From: Flavobacterium aquaticum
GTDB taxonomy: Bacteria > Bacteroidota > Bacteroidia > Flavobacteriales > Flavobacteriaceae
Direction of reading: 5' to 3'
DNA length: 64,000 nt
Assembly: GCF_003259835.1 (NCBI RefSeq)
Contig: NZ_QLMI01000002.1
Location: 62,001-126,000 of the forward strand
Notes under the pieces: model-generated
The model's database searches: none
What the model was told of the DNA's origin: nothing
The model's input: only the letters and a program-made list of their open reading frames with translations
Part shown: piece after piece, positions 26,765-35,295 of the stretch
How positions within the stretch are numbered: position 1 is the first letter of the stretch
Layout: every line of letters starts with the position of its first letter
Made by a program: the position numbers and the translations under genes

Positions 26765-28924
26765 ATGATTCCAAAAGTATTCCAAGAAGTTATCGATTTA
26801 GGTGACGGAAGAAGCATCACAATCGAAACTGGAAAATTAGCCAAACAAGCAGATGGATCTGTTGTTGTTCGTATGGGCGATGCCATGTTATTAGCAACAG
26901 CAGTATCTGCAAGAACATCAAATCCTGGTGTTGATTTTTTACCTTTAACGGTTGATTATCGCGAAAAATTTGCAGCAGCAGGTCGTTTTCCTGGTGGTTT
27001 CTTCAAAAGAGAAGCTCGTCCAAGTGACAGCGAAGTATTAACAATGAGATTAGTAGACCGTGTATTACGTCCACTTTTCCCAGACGATTACCATGCTGAA
27101 ACACAAGTTATGATTCAATTAATGAGTCACGACGAAAATGTTATGCCAGATGCATTAGCTGGATTAGCAGCTTCTGCAGCATTAGCAGTTTCAGACATTC
27201 CTTTTTATAACTTAATTTCCGAGGTTCGTGTTGCACGTATTGACGGAAAATTCGTTATCAACCCAAGTAGAGAAGAATTAGAGCAATCAGATATCGACAT
27301 GATGATTGGAGCTTCTATGGATTCTGTTGCCATGGTAGAAGGAGAAATGAAAGAAATTTCAGAAGCAGAAATGGTAGAAGCTATCAAATTTGCTCACGAA
27401 GCCATCAAAGTTCAAATTCAAGCTCAAGAGCGCTTAAGAGCTGCTATTGGTTCTCCTGCTTATAGAGAATATGAAGGTGAAAAAGAAGACGAAGCTATTT
27501 ACGCTAAAGTAAAAGCTGCTGCGTATGACAAATGTTATGCAATTGCTCAAGAAGCTTCAGGAAAAAGTGAAAGAGGCGAAAAATTTGCAGCTGTAAAAGA
27601 AGAAGTAAAAGCTTTATTTACAGAAGAAGAATTAGCTGAAAACGGAGATTTAGTAGGGAAATATTTCTACAAAACCAATAAAGAAGCAGTTCGTAATGTA
27701 ATCTTAGAAAAAGGTTTACGTTTAGACGGAAGAAAAACAACTGAAATCAGACCAATTTGGTGTGAAACAGATTATTTACCTTCTGTTCATGGCTCGTCTT
27801 TATTTACACGTGGAGAAACTCAAGCTTTAGCAACAGTTACTTTAGGAACTTCAAGAGAAGCTAACCAAATAGATTCTCCATCTGAACAAGGTGAAGAAAA
27901 ATTCTATTTACATTACAACTTCCCTCCTTTCTCAACTGGTGAAGCAAAACCTTTAAGAGGAACTTCAAGAAGAGAAGTAGGTCACGGAAACTTAGCTCAA
28001 AGAGCGTTAAAAAACATGATTCCTTCAGATTGTCCTTATACAATTCGTATTGTTTCTGAAGTATTAGAATCGAATGGTTCTTCTTCAATGGCAACGGTTT
28101 GTGCTGGTACAATGGCATTAATGGATGCTGGAATTCAAATGGTAAAACCAGTTTCTGGTATTGCGATGGGATTAATTACTGATGGTGAAAAATTTGCTGT
28201 ATTGTCAGATATCTTAGGAGATGAAGATCACTTAGGAGATATGGACTTTAAAGTAACTGGAACTGCTGACGGTATTACGGCATGTCAAATGGACATCAAA
28301 ATTGATGGTTTACGTTATGACATCATGGAACAAGCTTTAGGTCAAGCAAGAGATGGACGTATGCATATTTTAGGAAAAATCACTGAAACTATTGCAACTC
28401 CAAGAGCTGAAGTAAAACCAAAAGCACCAAAAATTATTACAAGAACAATCCCTGGAGCTTTCATTGGAGCCTTAATTGGTCCTGGTGGAAAAGTAATTCA
28501 AGAATTACAAAAAGCAACTGGAACTACTATCGTAATTAATGAAGTAGACGAGCAAGGTGTAGTTGAAATCTTAGGAACAAGTCCAGAAGGAATTGCAACT
28601 GTTTTAGCTAAAATTGACTCTATTATCTTCAAACCAGTAATGGGAGAAGCTTACGAAGTAAAAGTAATAAAAATGCTAGATTTTGGAGCTGTTGTAGAAT
28701 ATACACAAGCACCAGGAAACGAAGTTTTATTACACGTATCAGAACTAGCTTGGGAAAGAACAGAAAATGTTACTGATGTAGTAAATATGGGAGATGTATT
28801 TATGGTGAAATACTTAGGTGTAGACCCTAAAACTCGTAAAGAAAAAGTGTCAAGAAAAGCACTTTTACCTAGACCTCCAAGAGAAGAGAAACCTATCGAG
28901 AAAAAAGATAAACCTCAAGGTTAA
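26765..28924 (+). CDS. pnp: Polyribonucleotide nucleotidyltransferase (PNPase)
   Basis: 3'-to-5' phosphorolytic exoribonuclease of 719 aa, active as a trimer. Two RNase PH domains are separated by a helical linker (second core: [38 protein letters not shown]). Then come a KH domain ([19 protein letters not shown]) and an S1 domain ([20 protein letters not shown]). The C-terminus is a short basic tail. Its 5' leader has a long A/C-only run (about 26701-26739) without obvious structure, and no Shine-Dalgarno. Confidence 0.98.
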   Translation: MIPKVFQEVIDLGDGRSITIETGKLAKQADGSVVVRMGDAMLLATAVSARTSNPGVDFLPLTVDYREKFAAAGRFPGGFFKREARPSDSEVLTMRLVDRVLRPLFPDDYHAETQVMIQLMSHDENVMPDALAGLAASAALAVSDIPFYNLISEVRVARIDGKFVINPSREELEQSDIDMMIGASMDSVAMVEGEMKEISEAEMVEAIKFAHEAIKVQIQAQERLRAAIGSPAYREYEGEKEDEAIYAKVKAAAYDKCYAIAQEASGKSERGEKFAAVKEEVKALFTEEELAENGDLVGKYFYKTNKEAVRNVILEKGLRLDGRKTTEIRPIWCETDYLPSVHGSSLFTRGETQALATVTLGTSREANQIDSPSEQGEEKFYLHYNFPPFSTGEAKPLRGTSRREVGHGNLAQRALKNMIPSDCPYTIRIVSEVLESNGSSSMATVCAGTMALMDAGIQMVKPVSGIAMGLITDGEKFAVLSDILGDEDHLGDMDFKVTGTADGITACQMDIKIDGLRYDIMEQALGQARDGRMHILGKITETIATPRAEVKPKAPKIITRTIPGAFIGALIGPGGKVIQELQKATGTTIVINEVDEQGVVEILGTSPEGIATVLAKIDSIIFKPVMGEAYEVKVIKMLDFGAVVEYTQAPGNEVLLHVSELAWERTENVTDVVNMGDVFMVKYLGVDPKTRKEKVSRKALLPRPPREEKPIEKKDKPQG

Positions 28925-28944
28925 TTTAGTTACGTTAATTCATA

Positions 28945-28979
28945 AAAAGCCCCGATTTTAATTTAAAATCGGGGCTTTT
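28945..28979. terminator. Strong terminator after pnp
   Basis: A 16-bp perfect stem (AAAAGCCCCGATTTTA with its complement) around a 3-nt loop ends in TTTT. It could work on both strands. Confidence 0.92.
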
Positions 28980-29051
28980 GAAATTTATTTTATTTTTTTG
29001 TAACTTTTTTGAAACCTCTTACGTATAACAATAAGAACTTTTAAAAAAGTA

Positions 29052-29056
29052 AGGAG
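29052..29056 (+). promoter_or_regulatory. Unusual Shine-Dalgarno site of rpoD
   Basis: AGGAG (in AAGGAGAAAT) lies 8 nt before the rpoD ATG. Most genes in this window have no Shine-Dalgarno, as is normal for Bacteroidota, so this stands out. Confidence 0.7.
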
Positions 29057-29064
29057 AAATTTAG

Positions 29065-29928
29065 ATGAGACAACTTAAAATTACCAAGCAGGTTACCAAT
29101 CGTGAAACTGCTTCCTTAGACAAGTACCTACAAGAAATTGGAAAAGTTGACCTTATTACTGCTGACGAAGAAGTAGAATTAGCACAAAGAATTAAAGCCG
29201 GAGATCAACGCGCTTTAGAGAAATTAACAAAAGCTAACTTACGTTTCGTAGTTTCAGTTGCAAAACAATATCAAAATCAAGGACTTACACTTCCTGATTT
29301 AATTAACGAAGGAAATTTAGGATTAATTAAAGCCGCACAACGTTTTGATGAAACGCGTGGATTCAAATTCATTTCATATGCTGTTTGGTGGATTCGTCAA
29401 TCGATTTTACAAGCTTTAGCAGAACAATCTCGTATTGTACGTTTACCGTTGAATAAAATTGGCTCTATCAATAAAATCAACAAAATGTATGCCTTATTAG
29501 AACAATCTAATGAGCGTGCGCCTTCAGCTGAAGAAATTGCTAAAGAGTTAGATATGACAGTAAATGACGTAAAAGAGTCAATGAAAAACTCTGGCCGTCA
29601 TTTATCAATGGATGCTCCTCTTGTTGAAGGAGAAGATTCAAACTTATACGACGTTTTACGTTCAGGTGAATCTCCAAATCCAGATAGAGAATTAATTCAC
29701 GAATCATTACAAACTGAAATCGAAAGAGCATTAGAAACCTTAACTCCAAGAGAAGCTGATGTAGTTCGTTTGTATTTTGGTTTAGGAGATCAACACCCAA
29801 TGACTTTAGAAGAAATTGGAGAAACTTTCGATTTAACTCGTGAGCGTGTTCGTCAGATTAAAGAAAAAGCGATCAGAAGATTAAAACACACTTCTAGAAG
29901 TAAAATATTAAAAACATATTTAGGATAA
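29065..29928 (+). CDS. rpoD: Primary RNA polymerase sigma factor (RpoD/SigA), short form
   Basis: Housekeeping sigma-70 factor of 287 aa. Region 1.2 ([27 protein letters not shown]), regions 2.1-2.4 ([47 protein letters not shown]), region 3 and region 4.2 ([27 protein letters not shown]) are all present. Region 1.1 is absent, the normal state in Bacteroidota. This factor reads the TTTG/TAnnTTTG promoters seen in the window. It has a clear AGGAG ribosome site, rare here. Two hairpins lie downstream. Confidence 0.96.
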   Translation: MRQLKITKQVTNRETASLDKYLQEIGKVDLITADEEVELAQRIKAGDQRALEKLTKANLRFVVSVAKQYQNQGLTLPDLINEGNLGLIKAAQRFDETRGFKFISYAVWWIRQSILQALAEQSRIVRLPLNKIGSINKINKMYALLEQSNERAPSAEEIAKELDMTVNDVKESMKNSGRHLSMDAPLVEGEDSNLYDVLRSGESPNPDRELIHESLQTEIERALETLTPREADVVRLYFGLGDQHPMTLEEIGETFDLTRERVRQIKEKAIRRLKHTSRSKILKTYLG

Positions 29929-29936
29929 TATATTTG

Positions 29937-29997
29937 TTTCAGGTTGAAAGTTTCACGTTACTCAGAATAACTTAAAACTTAAACTTGAAACTTGAAA
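29937..29997. repeat. Palindromic 7-nt unit array after rpoD
   Basis: TTTCAGG, TTGAAAG, TTTCACG on the left and CTTAAAA, CTTAAA, CTTGAAA, CTTGAAA on the right can pair over a central gap. Units resemble those after miaB and before ftsZ. Confidence 0.65.
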
Positions 29998-30002
29998 GCA
30001 AC

Positions 30003-30026
30003 AACAGTCTAAGACTGTTCGTTTTT
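30003..30026 (+). terminator. Possible first terminator after rpoD
   Basis: AACAGTC and GACTGTT pair around TAA, followed by CGTTTTTT. The stem is short (7 bp), and a better one follows. Confidence 0.55.
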
Positions 30027-30040
30027 TGATTGATGATTGA

Positions 30041-30070
30041 AACTCCGGCTGATTACCGGAGTTTTGTTTT
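30041..30070 (+). terminator. Second terminator after rpoD
   Basis: AACTCCGG and CCGGAGTT form an 8-bp stem with a 7-nt loop, followed by TTGTTTTT. Confidence 0.8.
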
Positions 30071-30086
30071 TAAAAGCAACTTCAAA

Positions 30087-30121
30087 ATTCATCATTCGTT
30101 ATTCATTGTTCATTGTTGAAT
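30087..30121. repeat. Five tandem degenerate heptamers upstream of rpe
   Basis: ATTCATC, ATTCGTT, ATTCATT, GTTCATT and GTTGAAT follow in exact 7-nt register. Related units occur inside the coding sequence at 57205-57239. Confidence 0.65.
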
Positions 30122-30159
30122 ACTAAAAATTTTGAATATTCAACTTGGAATTTTGAATG

Positions 30160-30187
30160 TTGAAATATTATAAATATTGTACATTTG
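30160..30187 (+). promoter_or_regulatory. Likely rpe promoter
   Basis: TTG (30160-30162) and TACATTTG (30180-30187) are separated by 17 nt and fit the Bacteroidota -33/-7 pattern. The leader would be about 23 nt. Confidence 0.65.
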
Positions 30188-30215
30188 CACTTAACAACAC
30201 ACACTTTACAAGTTT

Positions 30216-30875
30216 ATGAAAAACACACTTATTGCTCCATCAGTTCTTGCAGCTGATTTTGCTAATTTACAACGCGACATCGAAATGATTAATGCCAGTG
30301 AGGCCGATTGGTTTCACATTGATATTATGGATGGCGTTTTTGTTCCAAACATTTCTTTTGGAATGCCCGTTTTAGATGCCATCAACAAACATGCTAAAAA
30401 AACAATTGATGTTCACTTAATGATTGTTGATCCTGACCGATACATTGCAACATTCAAAAAATTAGGTGCTGATGTTTTAACGGTTCATTACGAAGCTTGT
30501 ACGCATTTACACCGAACACTTCAAGCTATTAAAGCAGAAGGAATGAAAGCAGGAGTTGCATTAAATCCACACACAAATGTAGATTTATTAGAAGATGTGA
30601 TTCAAGATATTGATTTGGTTTGTATCATGAGTGTAAATCCAGGTTTTGGAGGGCAATCATTCATTGAAAATACGTATTCAAAAGTTGAAAAACTAAAAGC
30701 ATTAATCAATAGAAAAAATGCTTCAACTTTAATTGAGATTGATGGCGGTGTCACAAATAAAAACGCAAAACAATTAGCTGATGCAGGTGCTGATGTGTTA
30801 GTTGCAGGAAGCTATGTTTTTGGAGCACAAGATCCAATTGCTACCATTTCAGATTTAAAATCAATTACGAAATAA
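30216..30875 (+). CDS. rpe: Ribulose-phosphate 3-epimerase
   Basis: Enzyme of 219 aa of the pentose phosphate pathway that interconverts ribulose 5-phosphate and xylulose 5-phosphate. TIM-barrel motifs are intact: IAPSVLAADFANL with the first catalytic region, WFHIDIMDGVFVPNISFG (metal-binding His and catalytic Asp), VHLMI (His), MSVNPGFGGQ (phosphate loop) and the C-terminal IEIDGGVT with the second catalytic Asp. Length is normal. It is a single-gene unit between its own promoter and a bidirectional terminator. Confidence 0.97.
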   Translation: MKNTLIAPSVLAADFANLQRDIEMINASEADWFHIDIMDGVFVPNISFGMPVLDAINKHAKKTIDVHLMIVDPDRYIATFKKLGADVLTVHYEACTHLHRTLQAIKAEGMKAGVALNPHTNVDLLEDVIQDIDLVCIMSVNPGFGGQSFIENTYSKVEKLKALINRKNASTLIEIDGGVTNKNAKQLADAGADVLVAGSYVFGAQDPIATISDLKSITK

Positions 30876-30883
30876 TACAAATT

Positions 30884-30916
30884 AAACCTGACAGGTTTTT
30901 GAAACCTGTCAGGTTT
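30884..30916. terminator. Bidirectional terminator made of two palindromic 15-mers
   Basis: AAACCTGACAGGTTT (30884-30898) and AAACCTGTCAGGTTT (30902-30916) pair perfectly over a 3-nt loop. Each arm is itself a palindrome around its central base. It lies between the convergent rpe and CBS genes. Confidence 0.85.
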
Positions 30917-30917
30917 A

Positions 30918-31337
30918 TTAATATTGATCAATTAAGTATTTTATTAAATCTGTTGTCGTAATTATACCTACCAATAACTCCTCTTCACAAACAGGAAGTG
31001 CATGAAATTCTTTTTTAGCTAAAATCTCAGCTGCTTCTTTAATTGTAGTATCAGGAGAAATAGCAACTATTTTTTTTGCCATTACTTGTTCAACGGTAAA
31101 CATATTATAAACCGTTGTATCTACCACATCTTCATCGTCGTCGATTGCATCTGCAAAGGAAATACGGAGTAAATCGGTATAACTCAACATCCCAACAATC
31201 TTATTGCTATAAACAACCGGAATGTGTCGTATATGATGCTTTTTGAATAGCATTTCAGCTTTAGTTAAATCATCTGATAAATTTAACTTTACTACATTTT
31301 TTGTCATTATTGTTGACACAGGAACCTTTTGTTTCAT
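30918..31337 (-). CDS. CBS-domain pair protein
   Basis: Small cytoplasmic protein of 139 aa consisting of two CBS motifs and little else. The first is PVSTIMTKNVVKLNLSDDL with HHIRHIPVV and VGMLSYTDLLR. The second is VEQVMAKKIVAISPDTTIKE with FHALPVCEEELLVGIITTTDL. Between them lies an acidic insert (DAIDDDEDVVDT). CBS pairs bind adenine nucleotides and usually act as energy sensors on other proteins; no partner is fused here. Neighbours do not suggest a target. Confidence 0.9.
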   Translation of the reverse strand: MKQKVPVSTIMTKNVVKLNLSDDLTKAEMLFKKHHIRHIPVVYSNKIVGMLSYTDLLRISFADAIDDDEDVVDTTVYNMFTVEQVMAKKIVAISPDTTIKEAAEILAKKEFHALPVCEEELLVGIITTTDLIKYLIDQY

Positions 31338-31413
31338 GACCTTGAATATTTATTGACATAAAGTTACTCAATATTCAAACATCAAAACATGATTTATGTC
31401 AGATATTTAACTC

Positions 31414-32268
31414 TTATTCGTTAATAAAATATCTTTCATTGTAATTAATCATGTGCTTAACCTTCAGAAATATAGAAGGAAATTTTAGCTTAAACTCATC
31501 TGGAGACTCAAAGAAATACTCTAATAAAACAGCAACAAATTCAAACTGATTTTCATAGGCATAATCACGTAAAAAACCTGATTCAACTAAACGTTGTTTG
31601 ACTTCAGGTTTTGAAACTACACGAAATAAATTTTGAAGGGATTCGTTGAACAAAACAAAAGTTGCTTTATCACTTTTTAATGCATAAATATGAAACGCAT
31701 GAGTAAATTCATGTAATCCTAAGTTAAGGTTGTCATTTGTAATATCAATTCCTTCTTTGAAATGTTTCCATGAAAAAACAACACATTCCATTCTTGGATT
31801 AAATTCTCCTTTGTGGTAATTATCATTTTGTGAAGAATAATAAATATCGGGATAAATAATAATTCGTTTGAACAATGGATTTAAATATTCACGCATTCCA
31901 AAAGTTAACATTACATATGTTGCTGATATAGTTACTTTCATTTCTTCGGTAATTTCTATATCTCTACCTTCAAAATTATAATGCAAAATTAACTTAGCTA
32001 CTCTATGTTCGAAATATCTTTTATACTTAGGTTTTAATCGATTGTAAAAATGAAAATTTGTTGTTAAGATATGCTTTCGAGAATCATTTAACTTTAAAAA
32101 ATTTACATTAGCAAATACCACTAAAGGTTTTTTATAATTACGCAGATAAACGATTTCTGTTACGTAAAAAGCAAAGACAAAAAAGATAGCTGCAAAAGGA
32201 GCCACCACAACAAACATAGCAATGTAGTCAGCTAAAAACAATTCGTATTCAACAGGTGGCGTTTGCAT
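31414..32268 (-). CDS. Membrane-anchored zinc peptidase, MtfA/M90-like
   Basis: Protein of 284 aa. One strong transmembrane segment is near the N-terminus (DYIAMFVVVAPFAAIFFVFAFYV), followed by a cytoplasmic domain with the zincin motif HEFTHAFH (HExxH). A Glu further on (LFNESLQNLF) may be the third ligand. This matches the MtfA (M90) peptidase group, which in E. coli binds the Mlc repressor; there the protein is soluble. I chose the ATG at 32268: the reading can extend to 32331 but that part lies inside the tRNA terminator. Confidence 0.82.
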   Translation of the reverse strand: MQTPPVEYELFLADYIAMFVVVAPFAAIFFVFAFYVTEIVYLRNYKKPLVVFANVNFLKLNDSRKHILTTNFHFYNRLKPKYKRYFEHRVAKLILHYNFEGRDIEITEEMKVTISATYVMLTFGMREYLNPLFKRIIIYPDIYYSSQNDNYHKGEFNPRMECVVFSWKHFKEGIDITNDNLNLGLHEFTHAFHIYALKSDKATFVLFNESLQNLFRVVSKPEVKQRLVESGFLRDYAYENQFEFVAVLLEYFFESPDEFKLKFPSIFLKVKHMINYNERYFINE

Positions 32269-32318
32269 AAGATTTTGAGACTGTTTTACAAATAACGTAA
32301 AATAATGTGTTTTAAAAA

Positions 32319-32350
32319 AAATAAACGTCAAGAAATCTTGACGTTTATTT
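32319..32350 (-). terminator. Terminator of the tRNA-Arg gene
   Basis: Near-perfect 32-nt palindrome (AAATAAACGTCAAGA on one arm) with a T-run on the minus strand (A-run at 32314-32320). It starts 2 nt after the mature tRNA end. Confidence 0.88.
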
Positions 32351-32351
32351 G

Positions 32352-32425
32352 TGACCTCGGCAGGGTTCGAACCTGCAACCCTCAGAGCCGAAATCTGATA
32401 TTCTATCCAGTTGAACTACGAAGCC
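32352..32425 (-). tRNA. tRNA-Arg (anticodon UCG)
   Basis: 74-nt cloverleaf on the minus strand. The acceptor arm is GGCTTCG with CGAGGTC (two wobble pairs) and the discriminator is A. The D arm is GTTC/GAAT. The anticodon stem is TCAGA/TCTGA with loop TTTCGGC, giving anticodon TCG (reads CGA and other CGN codons). The T arm is GCAGG-TTCGAAC-CCTGC. The CCA end is not encoded. An intrinsic terminator follows at once. Confidence 0.95.
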
Positions 32426-32440
32426 ATTTTTTAAGAGAAT

Positions 32441-32494
32441 AGAGCAAAGAAAAAAGAAGAAAGACCTCAATCTTTGCTCTTTTATCTTTGCTCT
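32441..32494 (-). terminator. Hairpin with repeated TCTTTGCTCT after the YqeY gene
   Basis: AGAGCAAAGA (32441-32450) can pair with either of two TCTTTGCTCT copies (32471-32480, 32485-32494). It lies just downstream of the YqeY gene, between it and the tRNA. It may be a terminator, but the loop is long (20 or more nt). Confidence 0.45.
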
Positions 32495-32504
32495 TTCTTC
32501 TTAT

Positions 32505-32954
32505 TTAAACTAAAAGTTTCTTTACAATTCCAGAAATTACTTTTCCTTCTGATTGCCCTCCAATTTGAGCTGTTGCTAAGCCCATTACTTTTCCCATTGA
32601 TGCAATTCCTGAAGCACCTGTTTCTGCAATGATTTTTGAAATGATTGCTTCCACTTCTTCTTCTGATAATTGTGCTGGTAAAAATTTTTCAATTACAGCA
32701 ATTTGCGCTAATTCTGGTTCTGCTAAATCAGGACGGTTTTGTGCTGTGAAAATTTCTGCACTATCCTTACGCATTTTTACCAAACGTTGTAACATTTTGA
32801 TTTCGTCTGCTTCTGATAAACCATCTGCTGCACCAGCTTCTGTTTTTGCTAAAATAATTGCTGATTTGATAGCTCTTAATGCTTCTAATGCAACTGAATC
32901 TTTTGCTTTCATGGCTTCTTTCATGTGATCCATGATTTTTACTTCTAAACTCAT
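32505..32954 (-). CDS. GatB/YqeY domain protein
   Basis: Protein of 149 aa matching the YqeY family, a free-standing version of the C-terminal helical domain of GatB (tRNA-dependent amidotransferase). It has the typical MKEAMKAKDSVALEALRAIKSAI start, a QRLVKMRKDSAEIF helix, EKFLPAQLSEEEVEAII, and the end SMGKVMGLATAQIGGQSEGKVIS. It probably binds the tRNA elbow, but its job is not known. It lies downstream of ftsZ but is separated by a terminator and the 7-nt array, so it is likely expressed on its own. Confidence 0.9.
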   Translation of the reverse strand: MSLEVKIMDHMKEAMKAKDSVALEALRAIKSAIILAKTEAGAADGLSEADEIKMLQRLVKMRKDSAEIFTAQNRPDLAEPELAQIAVIEKFLPAQLSEEEVEAIISKIIAETGASGIASMGKVMGLATAQIGGQSEGKVISGIVKKLLV

Positions 32955-32988
32955 ATATTTATGTTTATTGTTTAATTGTTATTTTTTG

Positions 32989-33030
32989 TTTCAAGTTTCA
33001 AGTTTCAAGTTTCAGGTTTCAGGTTTCAGG
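32989..33030. repeat. Six perfect tandem heptamers (3 x TTTCAAG, 3 x TTTCAGG)
   Basis: Units start at 32989, 32996, 33003, 33010, 33017 and 33024 with no break in register. It is the cleanest array in the window, located between ftsZ and the YqeY gene. Confidence 0.85.
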
Positions 33031-33243
33031 TTATGTCTAACTTTTACTCTCTACCCTCTCGTTTTTCTTTGCTACCCCAGATGGCAATGGAAAGCTTTTT
33101 TGAATTATTGTGCGAATTTTTCTTTTTTTAAAAAGCGACCCAAGAAGCTCTTTTAAAAAATTAGAAAAATGGCATGATAACCAAAAAACTTGAAATGAAC
33201 AGCTGGAAATAGGTTCTAAAAAATCTAATGCAAAAGTAATAAA
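33031..33243. other. Non-coding stretch, possible small RNA
   Basis: This stretch is the rest of a 341-nt gap. It holds no convincing gene: the only open frame here runs antisense into the YqeY gene start and through the heptamers. A patch at about 33070-33150 is less A/T-rich (CTTTGCTACCCCAGATGGCA) and has GCTTTTTT and AAAAAGC arms that could pair (33098-33105 with about 33130-33137). It could be a small RNA, but I cannot assign a family. Confidence 0.35.
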
Positions 33244-33271
33244 AAAACCCGAAAATTGCTCTTCGGGTTTT
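33244..33271 (-). terminator. Terminator of the dcw operon after ftsZ
   Basis: AAAACCCGAA and TTCGGGTTTT form a 10-bp stem with an 8-nt loop. On the minus strand it is followed by a T-run (A-run at 33241-33247). Confidence 0.9.
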
Positions 33272-33295
33272 AGGGGTAGGTTAGTTTGTAATAGA

Positions 33296-35284
33296 TTAAT
33301 CTACATTATCGTGAAGGAACGAATTGTTAGAACGAAGTTGGATATCATCGTTACTATCGATTCCTAATGACATTCTAGACTGATTGCTTGCGTTGTTTGG
33401 TGTAGAAGTTACATCAAACCCCATTCTTTTGTATGCCGGAACTCTTTCGAATTCATCAATTTGTGCATTGTTGTTGAATTTATGATTGAATTCTTTCATT
33501 TTTCTTTTACGTTCTTCAGCTCTAAATTTTAATGTTTCTTCGATTGACATTTCTAAAGGTGAAGTGTTATCTAATTGAGCTGCATCTTCAAACTTTTGAA
33601 CATTTGTTTTCATGGTAAAGTTCAATTCCTCATCGATTGGTTCGTTAACTACTTCGATAGGTTTTGATGCTACTAACTCTTCTTCTTTTTCTAAGTAATC
33701 TTCTAACGAATATTTGATAATTCCGTTTTGATTTACTTCCGTTACTGGAACTACGTTAATAGGATCTTTTACTTCCATTTGACGTGTTTCTGGAGTTAAC
33801 TCAAAAACAATAGTACTTTCTTGAGTTACTTCTTTTACTTCTTCTTTTGCAGCAAATAAATCAAATGAAAAACTGATTTCTTCTTCTTTAGCTACAACAA
33901 ATTCAGGATCTTTTACTTCAATTTCTCTGATTTGTGGTGTGATAATTTCGAATGTTGGCGCTACATTTGGCGTGATTACTTCAAACTGAACGTCAATATT
34001 TTTAATTAATTCAGAAGTTGGAACTAAATCCATTGCTGGAGCTACTGGAGTATGAATTTCAGACTTTGGCTGCTCAACTTCTTCCTCTAAAGTGAAAACA
34101 ATTTTTTGCTCTACCACTTCGTCACAAATTGGATTAATGATATCAGCTTTAACTTCTGTTTCAATTGGAGATTCAAAAATTGGCTCATTAACTGGAAGAC
34201 TTGCAATTGTTTTGTTTAACAATTCGTGCACAATTTTTTGTTCGTCTTCTAATGAATGAATAATTTTCTTTGGCTCTGTATTTACGATTTCAGCTTGTTG
34301 CTCAATGTTAAAACCTGTAGCAATTACTGTTACCGAAATAGCTTCTCCTAAAGCTTCTTCTTCACCAACACCCATAATGATGTTTGCGTTGTAACCTGCT
34401 TCAGACTGAATAAAATCATTGATTTCTCCGATTTCATCGATTGTAATTTCATTCGTTTCATCTGTTCCAGAAACGATTAACAATAACACGTTTTTCGCAC
34501 CTGTAATTTTATTATCGTTTAATAATGGAGAATCTAAAGCGCTTGAAATTGCTTGTTTTGCTCTATCAGAACCTGATGCTGTTGCAGAACCCATGATGGC
34601 TGTTCCGCTGTTTGACAACACGGTTTTAGCATCTTTAAGGTCGATATTTTGTGTATAGTGATGTGTAATTACTTCAGCAATTCCTCTTGACGCAGTAGCT
34701 AACACTTCGTCAGCCTTAGAGAAACCTGCTTTGAAACCTAAGTTTCCGTACACTTCACGTAATTTATTATTATTGATAACAACTAAAGAATCTACTTGCT
34801 TACGTAAACGTTCTACTCCGGCTAACGCTTGCTCAGAGCGAACTTTTCCTTCAAATTGAAAAGGAATCGTAACAATACCAACTGTTAAAATGTCGCGCTC
34901 TTTTGCTAATTGCGCAATTACAGGAGCCGCACCAGTACCAGTTCCTCCACCCATTCCTGCGGTGATGAAAACCATCTTGGTATTGCTATCCAACATTTTC
35001 TCAATTTCAGCGATACTCTCTATTGCAGATTGTTGACCTACTTCAGGATTTGCTCCAGCTCCTAAACCTTCAGTAAGATTAACACCTAACTGAATTTTAT
35101 TTGGTACTGGGCTATTTTGCAATGCCTGAGAATCAGTATTACAAACTATAAAATCAACACCTTTAATGCCTTGTTTAAACATGTGGTTTATGGCATTACT
35201 ACCTCCACCTCCAACGCCAATTACTTTAATTACGTTAGATTGGTTTTTAGGTAAATCGAATGAAATGTTTCCAAATTCTGACAT
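33296..35284 (-). CDS. ftsZ: Cell division protein FtsZ with long C-terminal extension
   Basis: Tubulin-like GTPase that forms the division ring. The GTPase part (about 1-320) has [15 protein letters not shown], the tubulin signature [16 protein letters not shown] and the T7-loop region NVDF-type residues. The protein has 662 aa, against about 380 in E. coli. The extra 300 or so residues are acidic, Val/Glu/Pro-rich and likely disordered, with an internal repeat ([24 protein letters not shown]). A conserved patch near the end ([13 protein letters not shown]) may be the partner-binding peptide. It is the last gene of the dcw operon. Confidence 0.97.
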   Translation of the reverse strand: MSEFGNISFDLPKNQSNVIKVIGVGGGGSNAINHMFKQGIKGVDFIVCNTDSQALQNSPVPNKIQLGVNLTEGLGAGANPEVGQQSAIESIAEIEKMLDSNTKMVFITAGMGGGTGTGAAPVIAQLAKERDILTVGIVTIPFQFEGKVRSEQALAGVERLRKQVDSLVVINNNKLREVYGNLGFKAGFSKADEVLATASRGIAEVITHHYTQNIDLKDAKTVLSNSGTAIMGSATASGSDRAKQAISSALDSPLLNDNKITGAKNVLLLIVSGTDETNEITIDEIGEINDFIQSEAGYNANIIMGVGEEEALGEAISVTVIATGFNIEQQAEIVNTEPKKIIHSLEDEQKIVHELLNKTIASLPVNEPIFESPIETEVKADIINPICDEVVEQKIVFTLEEEVEQPKSEIHTPVAPAMDLVPTSELIKNIDVQFEVITPNVAPTFEIITPQIREIEVKDPEFVVAKEEEISFSFDLFAAKEEVKEVTQESTIVFELTPETRQMEVKDPINVVPVTEVNQNGIIKYSLEDYLEKEEELVASKPIEVVNEPIDEELNFTMKTNVQKFEDAAQLDNTSPLEMSIEETLKFRAEERKRKMKEFNHKFNNNAQIDEFERVPAYKRMGFDVTSTPNNASNQSRMSLGIDSNDDIQLRSNNSFLHDNVD

Positions 35285-35295
35285 AGTATCTCCTT

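Noticed and set aside
32269-32331. N-terminal extension of the M90-like peptidase
   Set aside because: The DNA lies inside the tRNA-Arg terminator hairpin, so ATG 32268 is preferred.
32932-33156. Plus-strand open frame upstream of ftsZ
   Set aside because: It begins antisense to the YqeY gene start and runs through the heptamer array (SSFKFQVSSFKF-like repeats), so it is a by-product of the repeat.
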